From: an archaeon
Lineage (GTDB): Archaea; Asgardarchaeota; Heimdallarchaeia; Hodarchaeales; S146-22
Assembly (NCBI GenBank): GCA_024276395.1
Contig: JAJRXH010000228.1
Span: 1-11,819 of the forward strand
Direction of reading: 5' to 3'
DNA length: 11,819 nt
Each line of letters begins with the position of its first letter. The stretch's first letter is position 1. The notes beneath the pieces are model-generated. The model saw only the letters and a list, made by a program, of their open reading frames with translations. It had not been told where the DNA came from and did no database searches. Below are positions 1 through 6,960 of this stretch, one piece after another. The position numbers and the translations under genes are program-made.

Positions 1-2
1 AG

Positions 3-137
3 GAGTTAAAGTCAATAATTTCATCTTATAATCATGACTTATCCCTGAAGGAAAGTCTTTTTGGTATAGCACAACATCTTGAAGATGTTGCCAAGAAAAC
101 TTTGGCGTCGCGTCCTTGGACTCCTCTTTCTAAATGA
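3..137 (+). CDS. C-terminal end of an unidentified protein (5' truncated by window edge)
   Basis: An open frame enters from the left edge and runs 44 codons to a TGA at 135-137. The peptide contains the segment SLKESLFGIAQHLEDVAKKT and ends in RPWTPLSK. Its composition is that of a normal soluble protein with an amphipathic helix, so I take it as a genuine gene tail. The stop lies only 22 bases before the preferred panB start (7 bases before the alternative one), so the two genes are probably co-transcribed. A role in coenzyme A synthesis would be a natural guess from that neighbour, but I do not recognise the family from this fragment and assign no function. Confidence 0.6.
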   Translation, partial: ELKSIISSYNHDLSLKESLFGIAQHLEDVAKKTLASRPWTPLSK

Positions 138-159
138 TAAGTGAATGGTGGCATCAATC

Positions 160-966
160 ATGGCTCGTAAGAAAACCATCATCGATTTTTTTGAGAAAAA
201 AAGAGAAGGAAAAAAAATAACCATGCTCACGGCTTATGATTATCCGATGGCGTATCTAGTAGATCAAGCTGGCATTGATATGATTCTAGTTGGTGATTCG
301 CTCGGAATGACTGTACTGGGATATCCCACGACCATTCCAGTAACCATGGATGATATGATTAGGCATTCACGGGCTGTTACCAAGGCGGTGAAACAGGCTT
401 TTATCATTGGTGATATGCCATTCCTATCTTACCAAGTATCTGATGAAGAAGCGGTTCGAAATGCGGGTCGTTTCATTCAAGAAGCAGGTTGCGAGGCGGT
501 AAAGGTTGAAGGCGGTCGGGAACGAGCGAATACCATAGAAAAGATATTAGATGCAGGCATTCCGGTTATGGGTCATCTAGGGTTGACACCACAGAGCATT
601 CACAAGCTTGGTGGCTATCGTGTTCAGGGAAAAGACCAGAAAGCAGCGACACGAATCATTGAGGATGCTCAATTATTGGAAGAACTCGGAGTGTTTGCCA
701 TTGTCTTGGAAGCGGTTCCTTGGCAGTTAGCTAAAACCATCACTGAGACGGTGAATGTACCTACAATTGGCATTGGGGCAGGGCCGCATTGTGATGGCCA
801 AGTTCTAGTTATCCATGATTTGCTCGGTTTCGTCCCAGGTGAATTCAAGCCCAAGTTCGTGAAGCGTTATGCCAACTTAAACGAAATCATTCTGAGCGCT
901 TTACTTCAATATCGAAAGGAAGTTGAAGGTGGCAAGTTTCCAACTTTAGAATATTCTTATGGATGA
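160..966 (+). CDS. panB: 3-methyl-2-oxobutanoate hydroxymethyltransferase (ketopantoate hydroxymethyltransferase)
   Basis: This cytosolic enzyme adds a hydroxymethyl group from methylene-tetrahydrofolate (or, in archaea, a tetrahydropterin analogue) to 2-oxoisovalerate, making ketopantoate for pantothenate and coenzyme A. Numbering from the upstream ATG at 145 (273 aa), the metal-binding residues are D51 in VGDSLG, D90 in GDMPF and E122 in KVEGG. HLGLTPQ is at 144-150, the expected catalytic glutamate is E189 in VLEAVP, and the TIGIGAGPHCDGQVLV signature is at 207-222. The family fold is complete and of normal length. I prefer the ATG at 160 because GGTGG at 147-151 sits 8 bases before it and because homologues begin near this residue (MARKKTIIDFF). 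The next gene is over 200 bases away. A T-rich tract after the stop suggests transcription ends here. Confidence 0.96.
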   Translation: MARKKTIIDFFEKKREGKKITMLTAYDYPMAYLVDQAGIDMILVGDSLGMTVLGYPTTIPVTMDDMIRHSRAVTKAVKQAFIIGDMPFLSYQVSDEEAVRNAGRFIQEAGCEAVKVEGGRERANTIEKILDAGIPVMGHLGLTPQSIHKLGGYRVQGKDQKAATRIIEDAQLLEELGVFAIVLEAVPWQLAKTITETVNVPTIGIGAGPHCDGQVLVIHDLLGFVPGEFKPKFVKRYANLNEIILSALLQYRKEVEGGKFPTLEYSYG

Positions 967-1010
967 CCACTGAACCGTTCTTTCCCTCATTAAATCACCC
1001 TATTCTCTTG

Positions 1011-1030
1011 TCTGTTTTTTATTATTTTTA
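1011..1030 (+). terminator. T-rich tract after panB, probable archaeal terminator
   Basis: A run of T with few interruptions (six T, then TTA repeats, then five T) begins 45 bases after the panB stop, with no strong hairpin in front. Archaeal RNA polymerase commonly terminates at such oligo-T tracts. This is assigned by composition and position only. Confidence 0.4.
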
Positions 1031-1237
1031 GGTAAAAACTCTTGAAGTTTTGTTAGGAAATATTGACTTCTAATATGGAAGGATTTCATTTCTTTTTTAA
1101 TCGGTTATGTCGATCCACGTGAGTTCTTATTATGCCGCGTCACAAGTTTTTTCAAATTCACGAATTTAGTATTCTACGTGAATGAAAGACAGCAGACAAG
1201 TGTCAAAGCTTTATTAAAAAAATTGGAAGGAAATTTG

Positions 1238-2647
1238 ATGGTGAGGGAAGGAACTGATTTGTTGGGGACAAAGTCAGAAAATGGTAAAATTGGACGGGAA
1301 AATCGTTTTTACCACGGGAAATGGAAAACTTTCATTCTATTACTGGTAATTTCACTAACTTTTCTAGGATATGCTTTTTACTTGACCTATTTTTATCGAT
1401 TATCTAATGAAGAGAACGTGGTTGGTAAGAGTATCGTGACAGACTTGAATTTTGAGATAGAGACCGTGAGTGGAGAAGTCGTCTCAATTAATCAATTCGT
1501 AGGTTCACCACTCATCATTGACTTTTTTGCCACGTGGTGTGCACCATGTGAGGATCAGGTAAAGGTCATCAAGGCATTTTTACTTGAGCATCCAGATGTT
1601 GTGGTGGTGAGTGTATCAGTTGATCCACAAGATGATTTAGTCACACTTGCTCAGTATCGAGAGGAAAATGGTATATCTTGGATAATAGGTCGAGATTTGT
1701 TGTTAAAAGGCTCAACTAAATTTGATGTGTTTGGCCTTCCCACGATAGTATATGTTGACGAACGTGGAATCGTAAAGAATGTTGAAACGCGCGTGGTACC
1801 AGAAGATCAGCTGGCTGCTTGGTATCAGCAGAGTCAGTCTTCTGTTTTAAAGGTCTTTGGAATTCCGATAACTACATCATCGTCCCTTATGTTATTTGTA
1901 CTCTTCTTCCTTATTGGATTGTATGTTGTTTTATCCCCTTGCTTGTTTCCCTTGATGCCCTTAACCATTTTTAATTTAATGGGCAAGAGGATTAATGAAG
2001 TGTCTTCCGGAAAAAAAGAAGATCCAGCGGGGAAGAGATCTCCACCAAAGTCGCCAACATTTCGAAAAAAAGCCATTGGATGGACTTTTCTCTTGACCGG
2101 AGGTATCTTTTTGGCCTTTGCAATGTTCTCACTCATTGGTCTCTTCATTAGCACGACTTTAGTGTCTTTTCGTTACGAACTGGGATTCTTCTTTGGTGTC
2201 ATTCTAATCATTTTGGGCATTTTGATGCTTGTTCCTATGTTGGAAGAAAGAACACTTGCACGGTTTAGAATTCCTTCAAGAGTCTCCGAATTCATGGAAA
2301 AAGGTGAATATACCGCTCTTGATTTGTTCTTTCTTGGCTTTCTGTATTCGATAATTGCTTTACCTTGTGCAGGACCTGCTATTCTTTCGGTCATACCTCT
2401 GGTGGCAGTTTTTGCGAATCCATTTTTCACGTTGGTGGCACTAATCTTCTTTGGAACGGGTACTTTCATTCCATATTTATTGCTGGTGTTGGTTACCACG
2501 GAAGGTCAAATGCGAATCATTCGTTTTTTTCAGAGAAATTTCCGTGGAATTCAAATTATTTCAGGTTTTCTCATCATTATGATGGGAGTGTTATTCGTTC
2601 TTCCACTTATTGGAGGTCCAGATATAATTTATCGATTTGGAATATGA
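1238..2647 (+). CDS. Membrane-anchored TlpA/ResA-like thioredoxin fused to a CcdA/DsbD-type transmembrane domain
   Basis: Predicted to carry reducing power across the cytoplasmic membrane to outside thiols. In the long reading (GTG at 1178, 489 aa) residues 51-73 form an N-terminal membrane anchor. Residues about 85-220 are a thioredoxin fold with the active site WCAPC (C121, C124), and P188 in GLPTIVYVD is the expected cis-proline. Residues about 235-485 are a CcdA-like membrane domain with its two half-motifs, SPCLFPLMP (C255) and LPCAGP (C397), the cysteine pair that relays electrons through the membrane. The basic loop 268-299 fits a cytoplasmic connection between the first two CcdA helices. 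The thioredoxin precedes the CcdA part, whereas in DsbD it follows it. I prefer the ATG at 1238 (M21), which has GGAAGG 7 bases upstream; GTG 1178 lacks a clear ribosome site. The electron donor (cytosolic thioredoxin) and targets are inferred from the family. Confidence 0.9.
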   Translation: MVREGTDLLGTKSENGKIGRENRFYHGKWKTFILLLVISLTFLGYAFYLTYFYRLSNEENVVGKSIVTDLNFEIETVSGEVVSINQFVGSPLIIDFFATWCAPCEDQVKVIKAFLLEHPDVVVVSVSVDPQDDLVTLAQYREENGISWIIGRDLLLKGSTKFDVFGLPTIVYVDERGIVKNVETRVVPEDQLAAWYQQSQSSVLKVFGIPITTSSSLMLFVLFFLIGLYVVLSPCLFPLMPLTIFNLMGKRINEVSSGKKEDPAGKRSPPKSPTFRKKAIGWTFLLTGGIFLAFAMFSLIGLFISTTLVSFRYELGFFFGVILIILGILMLVPMLEERTLARFRIPSRVSEFMEKGEYTALDLFFLGFLYSIIALPCAGPAILSVIPLVAVFANPFFTLVALIFFGTGTFIPYLLLVLVTTEGQMRIIRFFQRNFRGIQIISGFLIIMMGVLFVLPLIGGPDIIYRFGI

Positions 2648-2693
2648 ATGCTCATGTAGAGACTGCTTGAATGCCTTGCTTTTATTAATGTCG

Positions 2694-2713
2694 CTTTTTT
2701 CTTTTTCTTTTTC
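2694..2713 (+). terminator. T-rich tract after the thioredoxin-CcdA gene
   Basis: Twenty pyrimidines, sixteen of them T, in three T runs separated by single C bases, 47 bases after the stop. No stable hairpin precedes it. It probably ends the transcript and separates this gene from the UbiA gene. Confidence 0.4.
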
Positions 2714-2833
2714 ATTGCGTGTGGTCGCTTTTTTCGATTCACTTGATTTTTCATATCATCAAAGGAACTGAAAATGTCTTTAATGTTGTTGTCGCAGTGA
2801 AAATGATTATAAAGAAGATCAATGGGTGGAGGA

Positions 2834-2866
2834 ATGATGAACGATTCTATTCTAAAAGGGTGTTGA
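2834..2866 (+). other. Short upstream ORF with strong ribosome site in front of the UbiA gene
   Basis: GGTGGAGG (2825-2832) is the best Shine-Dalgarno match near this gene, but the ATGATG that follows it directly (2834-2839) is in another frame and reads only ten codons to TGA at 2864-2866. The UbiA frame has candidate starts shortly after, a GTG at 2872 and an ATG at 2887. The element may be a leader peptide coupled to the downstream start. Alternatively the A4G3 run at 2854-2860 may have lost one base; restoring one A would join MMNDSILK to the UbiA frame. Confidence 0.35.
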
Positions 2867-2871
2867 CTGCC

Positions 2872-3822
2872 GTGACATCAGTATTGATGACAGTCTCAAG
2901 AACTAGAGTGTATGCTGCTAAACTTAAGGCCATGTTTTGGATTGGTAGGCCGTACATGTGGATATTTCCCATATCTTCAGTCGTATTAGGAATGGCTTTA
3001 ACCAATGATATTAGAATCGATGATTTTGTTTCTTTCGGAATAGCTGCCGTGATCATCCCTTGTATCATTAATTACTTTATGGTCACTTTTAATGCCGTTT
3101 TTGATGTCGAGGCTGATCGAATCAACAAACCAGATCGTCCTCTCGTGACTGGAGAGTTAAGTAGAGGTGAAGCCTTGGTTGCATCGTTACTATCAATGGT
3201 ACTGGCCATCATTCTTGCCTTTTTCTTTCTCACACCAGCGCATGTAATCATTTTGATTCTTGTGCTTTTGATGGGGATTGCTTATTCGACACCATTCCCT
3301 CGCATTAAGGGCATCACGCTGCTAGGAAATGTCTGGTTTGGAACTGGCTACGTGTTCATTGGCTTGTTATTCGGCTGGAGTTATTTTAGATCAATTGAAG
3401 AGGTTGACTTGCTCTTCTTGTTAGTGGGACTGGTCTTGACAATCCATGCCACTTTCATTTCCGTGAGCAAAGATTTAGTTGATTATGAGGGTGATCGGCT
3501 GGCTGGTTATCGTACCATCCCAGTGGTATTTGGTGAAAAAGCTGGAGCAACCTTCGTGTTACTTTCACTGTGGTTACCCATCTTGTTACTTCCGATAATC
3601 TTCATGTTATTGGGTCAAGAACGTTTGGTTACATCATTAGGGTTATTATATGCCATCTTGATTCCTTGGGCAGCTTATGAGAGTTATCGGCAACTTCAAA
3701 TCGTTAAGAGTCCTCGTTATTTATCGGAAAAGTCTCCATCATACAAGCAGCGGTTTTTAACGCTATATCTTTTTACCATTGAATTAGTATGGGGCCTCAT
3801 TCTCATTTTCATTTACAGTTAA
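2872..3822 (+). CDS. UbiA-family polyprenyltransferase (stand-alone form)
   Basis: An integral membrane enzyme expected to transfer a polyprenyl group from its diphosphate to an acceptor. Counting from GTG 2872 (316 aa), the first Mg/diphosphate motif is N74-x3-D78-x3-D82 in FNAVFDVEADRINKPDRPL, and the second is D201-x2-D204-x3-D208 in KDLVDYEGDRLAGYRTIPV. Eight or so hydrophobic helices follow the usual UbiA pattern, and an entry motif WIGRPYMW opens the domain. The second motif followed by a TIP and a GEK resembles geranylgeranylglyceryl-phosphate geranylgeranyltransferases and chlorophyll-synthase-like members more than MenA or heme O synthase, but the acceptor cannot be fixed from sequence. 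The frame is open further upstream to 2719; a start at GTG 2872 or ATG 2887 gives the family's usual length. It is clearly paralogous to the C-terminal half of the fused gene on the opposite strand at 5200-6930. Confidence 0.88.
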   Translation: MTSVLMTVSRTRVYAAKLKAMFWIGRPYMWIFPISSVVLGMALTNDIRIDDFVSFGIAAVIIPCIINYFMVTFNAVFDVEADRINKPDRPLVTGELSRGEALVASLLSMVLAIILAFFFLTPAHVIILILVLLMGIAYSTPFPRIKGITLLGNVWFGTGYVFIGLLFGWSYFRSIEEVDLLFLLVGLVLTIHATFISVSKDLVDYEGDRLAGYRTIPVVFGEKAGATFVLLSLWLPILLLPIIFMLLGQERLVTSLGLLYAILIPWAAYESYRQLQIVKSPRYLSEKSPSYKQRFLTLYLFTIELVWGLILIFIYS

Positions 3823-3938
3823 TTTCTCATGGTTCGACGTTGATGTTCTGATGATGATGAATTGCATGCATCAAATGGCAACAACATTTTAGTTCATGAG
3901 GTTGGTGCTGTAGTTCAGTGGTATTAGGTGAGATGCAA

Positions 3939-4577
3939 ATGAGTAGCAGTGATGTCATCATTGACCTCCTATTACCTCTTTTTCGTTGGTCTTCAGGTCT
4001 TGTTTCGTTCGAATCACTTCAGTTGAATTACATCATTGCTGGTCGTCTTTTTCCAATGAATAGCGGGGATCTAGGGTTTTATCTAGGTGTCATTTTGGGT
4101 ATCGTGATTTATTCCTTTTTTTATGAGCAGGTGCACCGTACCTATGCTCTTAAATGGTATGCCCTTTCAGCAGTTCCCTTTGTCGGGTATTGGTTACTCG
4201 TCATTCGCTTGCAGCGGTTTCTTTTTGGGATGGAGAACATGGGTCTTTGGTTCATTCAGCCCGTGAAAGAGATTTATACGCTGCTAGGTATTGCTTGTGG
4301 AGGGGCAGCTACTTTTTACGTGTTATATCACCTTGCTACTTATCTCAAGCGAACAACAATGATAAAATGGCTGCGTCTTACTGTTATTACGTTCACTGGC
4401 ACGGTTGGGCTTTTTACTTTGGCAACCTTGTTGCTTGCAGGAATTTCTCCTGCAGTCTTTGTCTTTCTAGGTGTTACTTCTTCTTTCGGTGTTTTTGTCT
4501 TCTTGATAATCGTAACCTTGTTCTTTGGTGAAATCATGGCTGACTTGCTGGTATCATCATCTTTGGACTTAGACTAG
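3939..4577 (+). CDS. DUF2085-like membrane protein, stand-alone
   Basis: A 212-residue protein with about six hydrophobic helices. Counting from the preferred ATG 3939, FPMNSGDLGFYLGVILG lies at 38-54 and the segment FGMENMGLWFIQPVKEIYTLLG at 96-117. These match in position and spacing the two conserved stretches of DUF2085 membrane proteins as I recall them (a CAR-C/D-TGIYLG motif and a later R-x2-TG-x2-FG segment), but the cysteines of the first motif are absent here. The same two segments occur at 31-47 and 91-113 of the fused protein encoded at 5200-6930, so this gene is a free-standing copy of that module. GGTGAG at 3927-3932 decides the ATG at 3939 over the GTG at 3918. It follows the UbiA gene by 116 bases on the same strand and may share its transcript. 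Biochemical function of the family is unknown to me. Confidence 0.72.
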   Translation: MSSSDVIIDLLLPLFRWSSGLVSFESLQLNYIIAGRLFPMNSGDLGFYLGVILGIVIYSFFYEQVHRTYALKWYALSAVPFVGYWLLVIRLQRFLFGMENMGLWFIQPVKEIYTLLGIACGGAATFYVLYHLATYLKRTTMIKWLRLTVITFTGTVGLFTLATLLLAGISPAVFVFLGVTSSFGVFVFLIIVTLFFGEIMADLLVSSSLDLD

Positions 4578-4586
4578 TGAAACCAT

Positions 4587-4596
4587 CGTTTAAACG
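4587..4596. other. 10-bp perfect palindrome in a convergent gap
   Basis: CGTTTAAACG lies ten bases after the stop of the DUF2085-like gene, between two genes that converge. It could be a weak protein-binding site or simply part of the 3' untranslated region. Position and symmetry are the only evidence. Confidence 0.25.
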
Positions 4597-4641
4597 TAAT
4601 ACCTTGCCTACCTTCATTTTTGCTTGAATCAAGTTATGGAG

Positions 4642-4663
4642 ATGAAGGGAGGGTTGCCTTCAT
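4642..4663. terminator. 7-bp stem-loop between convergent genes, with a competing third arm
   Basis: ATGAAGG (4642-4648) and CCTTCAT (4657-4663) form a perfect 7-bp stem with an 8-base loop, between the stop codons of the DUF2085-like gene (+) and the two-helix gene (-). A second CCTTCAT at 4611-4617 can pair with the same central arm, giving two mutually exclusive hairpins. T-rich sequence lies beside it on both strands (4617-4621 on +, the A-rich side near 4692-4698). It may serve as a bidirectional transcript end. Confidence 0.4.
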
Positions 4664-4686
4664 TGACTAGGTAAACGTGCTTGTGG

Positions 4687-4950
4687 TTAAGTAACATTTT
4701 TTTGCAAGGATATTTTCATCATTAGATTGAAAAAAATAAGGATTGATCCAGCGAAAACGAGAAGGATGCCCCATTGATAGGATAATTGTGATAGACTGAC
4801 TAGATCCATTCCTAAAGCAGCCCTAGATTCAGTGACCATCGAGAAATGCAGTACAAGCAAAATTAAACCACCTATTAGAAGAATTAATCCCAATTTTAGC
4901 TTGAAATGTATTCGTTTTTTCAGTTTTTCAAGATGGGGACTGCTGGGCAA
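4687..4950 (-). CDS. Small two-helix membrane protein, homologous to the central linker of the fused protein
   Basis: An 87- to 92-residue protein with a basic N-terminus and two membrane helices (about 23-41 and 64-84 in the longer reading). The stretch from the first helix to LGMDLVSLSQLSYQWG at 51-66 resembles residues 238-254 of the fused protein from 5200-6930, SGMSFNPYLQMAFFQWG: both have GM, then 10 or 11 residues, then QWG opening the second helix. I therefore read it as a free-standing copy of the module between DUF2085 and UbiA. The frame opens at GTG 4965, right after an in-frame stop, but GGAGGA at 4963-4958 overlaps that codon and is 7 bases before TTG at 4950-4948. TTG is the better start. 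It lies downstream of the fused gene on the same strand and is probably in its operon. Function is unknown. Confidence 0.65.
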   Translation of the reverse strand: MPSSPHLEKLKKRIHFKLKLGLILLIGGLILLVLHFSMVTESRAALGMDLVSLSQLSYQWGILLVFAGSILIFFNLMMKISLQKNVT

Positions 4951-5061
4951 GCGATTATCCTCCACTCATTGTTCGGGAAGGCCTTTTTGGTGATCTTCCT
5001 TCTTTCATTTTTTATTCTTTTTTATGTTGATGAAAATGGCTGTCATCTCACGAATGACTTG

Positions 5062-5193
5062 TTAAATAATGGTCATTCCCATTCCGAAAATACCACCAGA
5101 AAACTTCGCCTCTTGAGGATGTGATGTTGCCAGTATTGGATTTTTTCGCTTGTGATTCATCCAAAAGAGGACCTTTGCTCTAGTCTTTTTCAT
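5062..5193 (-). CDS. Possible 43-residue protein following the fused gene
   Basis: ATG at 5193-5191 lies 6 bases after the stop of the fused gene and reads 43 codons to TAA (5064-5062). The product starts MKKTRAKVLFWMNHKRKNP and ends in KFSGGIFGMGMTII. After the TAA the same frame continues 18 sense codons (QVIREMTAIFINIKKNKK) to TGA at 5007-5005. A read-through or corrected version would be a 62-residue protein with one hydrophobic helix and a lysine-rich end. No Shine-Dalgarno is evident, so translation would rely on coupling to the upstream stop. It is either a small operon member, a gene broken by one nonsense change, or noncoding. I recognise no family. Confidence 0.35.
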   Translation of the reverse strand: MKKTRAKVLFWMNHKRKNPILATSHPQEAKFSGGIFGMGMTII

Positions 5194-5199
5194 TGTTAG

Positions 5200-6930
5200 T
5201 TATGTCGCCAAGGTGATGATAATTGAGATGAAAATGGAAAGATGGTAAATGATTATTCTGATGAATTGTTTTTGGTAACATAGCGTGCGCTTAGATAAAT
5301 TTTTTTCATCCATTGATTGAATTTTAAAGAGTTTTCGAGAAAGAAGGGTAGCCACGGTTAGTAAAAAAATTGATATTAAAGACCAGGATAACAAGGATTC
5401 GAAACTACTGAAAAGGAGAAAGTAGAGCCATATCATGAGGATTGGAAGGTAAAGTGATGCGCTGACCAGCATGACTGCAATTTTTTCACCTAATATTAGG
5501 GGCAAGGTATGATATCCTACCTTGGCGTCGCCTTCCATGTCACCTAGGTCCTTCATTATCATTGCAAGGAAGGCTGTAAGACCGAGAATTATAGATAAGG
5601 CCCAAAAATCTTTAGATTTCAAGAGTGTTTCGATATCCTTGAAGAATAACCATCCTACCGCTATTCCTCCAACTACATATCCAGTCCCCATCCAGAAGTA
5701 TGGTAAAAGAAATCTACTTTTTATTTTCGCCTTTGAATAAACCCACCCTAATATGAGAAACCCTATGGCAAGGAGGTGGAATTTCAAGTCAAAGAACAGA
5801 AAGGCAAGTCCCATTGTGAGGATGGCTGGAATGAGTGATAGGTAGAGTGCTTCTCTTGGTGTCATCAATCCAGACGGTATTGGTCGATATGGCTTGGAAA
5901 TGGTATCTTCGTGGTGATCATGCACGGAATTAAAAGTGTTAGTAAACATGACAACCAAGAATGCTCCAACAACAATTGCGCTTACTTTAGCAATCTCTCG
6001 GGAAACTGCTTGAATTGCATTTACTGTCCCATTTTGACTGAGTGCCATTCCAATGAAGATGGGAAAGATCCCCATTAAAGCCATGTACGGACGTCCAATG
6101 CTAATATAAGCCTTTGATTTGATTTTCGTGATGGATAATGTGATGAGTCCTTCAATGATGAGAATGCTTCCCCACTGGAAAAAAGCCATTTGAAGATAAG
6201 GATTGAAAGACATTCCAGAAAGATAGTTAGGGAGAATTTCTAAGATCTTCTTTACCATGAAAGAAAAAACACCGAGTGTAAGGAGGCATAGTCCCGTGAA
6301 AGCACGTGCTGTATCTTTTGCTGGACTAGTAAGGTTTAATGAATCAAGAACGACATCAAGGGTGAGAAGGGTTGCATCAAATAATAGAATGAATACTCCC
6401 AAAACGGTAATTAGTTCGATCATTAAGAGAGGATAGAGTGTTAAGTTACTTAGTAGAAAAAGGGTGATTCCCATTATGATAATGAGAATGCTAATGATTG
6501 CAGCTAATAGATGATAGTGGATGACTTTTTGTTGACCGTGGTGTTTCATTAATACGGGTAACATGTACAACATGATAAAAATACCGAATAATAATCCAAA
6601 AAACGTATTTATTTCCTTTATGGCAGGAATTGGCCATTCGTTAATCCTTTCCATCCCCCAAAGAATCTTCTGCCCTTCGATGACCAAGAAATGATAGATT
6701 ACGTGGGGAAGAAGAAAAAGTAAAATAATGTTTCTCCTTTTCTTGGCGAAAGAGATTCCGAAGTGGAAGAATAAAAGAAATGAAGCATTCCCAATGATGA
6801 CACCCATGTACATTCCTAAGTCTCCACTGTTAAAGGGGAGCACGTTGCCATCGACTTGGTAAGCAAATGCTCTTGAATGATAGGACACTAAATTAGCGAC
6901 TAGGTAGATAAATTGATTTAACCAATTCAT
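5200..6930 (-). CDS. Three-part membrane protein: DUF2085-like module, two-helix QWG linker, UbiA-type prenyltransferase
   Basis: 576 residues, almost all membrane. Residues 1-200 are DUF2085-like (LPFNSGDLGMYMGVIIG at 31-47, WGMERINEWPIPAIKEINTF at 91-110). Residues about 205-270 form a two-helix segment with GM at 239-240 and QWG at 252-254. Residues about 275-576 are a complete UbiA domain: GRPYM at 279-283, first motif N334-x3-D338-x3-D342, second motif D461-x2-D464-x3-D468 in KDLGDMEGDAKVGYHTLPL. Both diphosphate motifs are intact, so transferase activity is expected; the isoprenoid acceptor is unknown. UbiA enzymes are usually 280-310 residues, so the N-terminal 270 residues are an extension. 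Each part has a separate homologue in this window (2872-3822, 3939-4577, 4687-4950). The gene has its own TATA box at 6961-6969, lacks a Shine-Dalgarno, and is followed closely by the small genes at 5062-5193 and 4687-4950. Confidence 0.88.
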   Translation of the reverse strand: MNWLNQFIYLVANLVSYHSRAFAYQVDGNVLPFNSGDLGMYMGVIIGNASFLLFFHFGISFAKKRRNIILLFLLPHVIYHFLVIEGQKILWGMERINEWPIPAIKEINTFFGLLFGIFIMLYMLPVLMKHHGQQKVIHYHLLAAIISILIIIMGITLFLLSNLTLYPLLMIELITVLGVFILLFDATLLTLDVVLDSLNLTSPAKDTARAFTGLCLLTLGVFSFMVKKILEILPNYLSGMSFNPYLQMAFFQWGSILIIEGLITLSITKIKSKAYISIGRPYMALMGIFPIFIGMALSQNGTVNAIQAVSREIAKVSAIVVGAFLVVMFTNTFNSVHDHHEDTISKPYRPIPSGLMTPREALYLSLIPAILTMGLAFLFFDLKFHLLAIGFLILGWVYSKAKIKSRFLLPYFWMGTGYVVGGIAVGWLFFKDIETLLKSKDFWALSIILGLTAFLAMIMKDLGDMEGDAKVGYHTLPLILGEKIAVMLVSASLYLPILMIWLYFLLFSSFESLLSWSLISIFLLTVATLLSRKLFKIQSMDEKNLSKRTLCYQKQFIRIIIYHLSIFISIIITLAT

Positions 6931-6960
6931 TGATGCTCAAAAGTATGCTTTTTCTTAGTG

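Noticed and set aside
1834..2499. Two antisense frames of just over 100 codons opposite the thioredoxin-CcdA gene
   Set aside because: They lie entirely within a gene with clear family motifs and show lysine/serine/proline-rich translations typical of the reverse complement of membrane helices.
3905..4020. tRNA-like pieces: TAGTTCAGTGG at 3911-3921 (D-arm-like) and GTTCGAATC near 4008 (T-loop-like)
   Set aside because: D-stem and T-stem bases do not pair, no acceptor stem forms, and the spacing would need an intron; the region is within or at the start of a convincing membrane-protein gene.
4906..5124. 72-codon plus-strand frame with hydrophobic residues
   Set aside because: It runs opposite the two-helix gene and the possible 43-codon gene, has no ribosome site and a composition typical of an antisense shadow.
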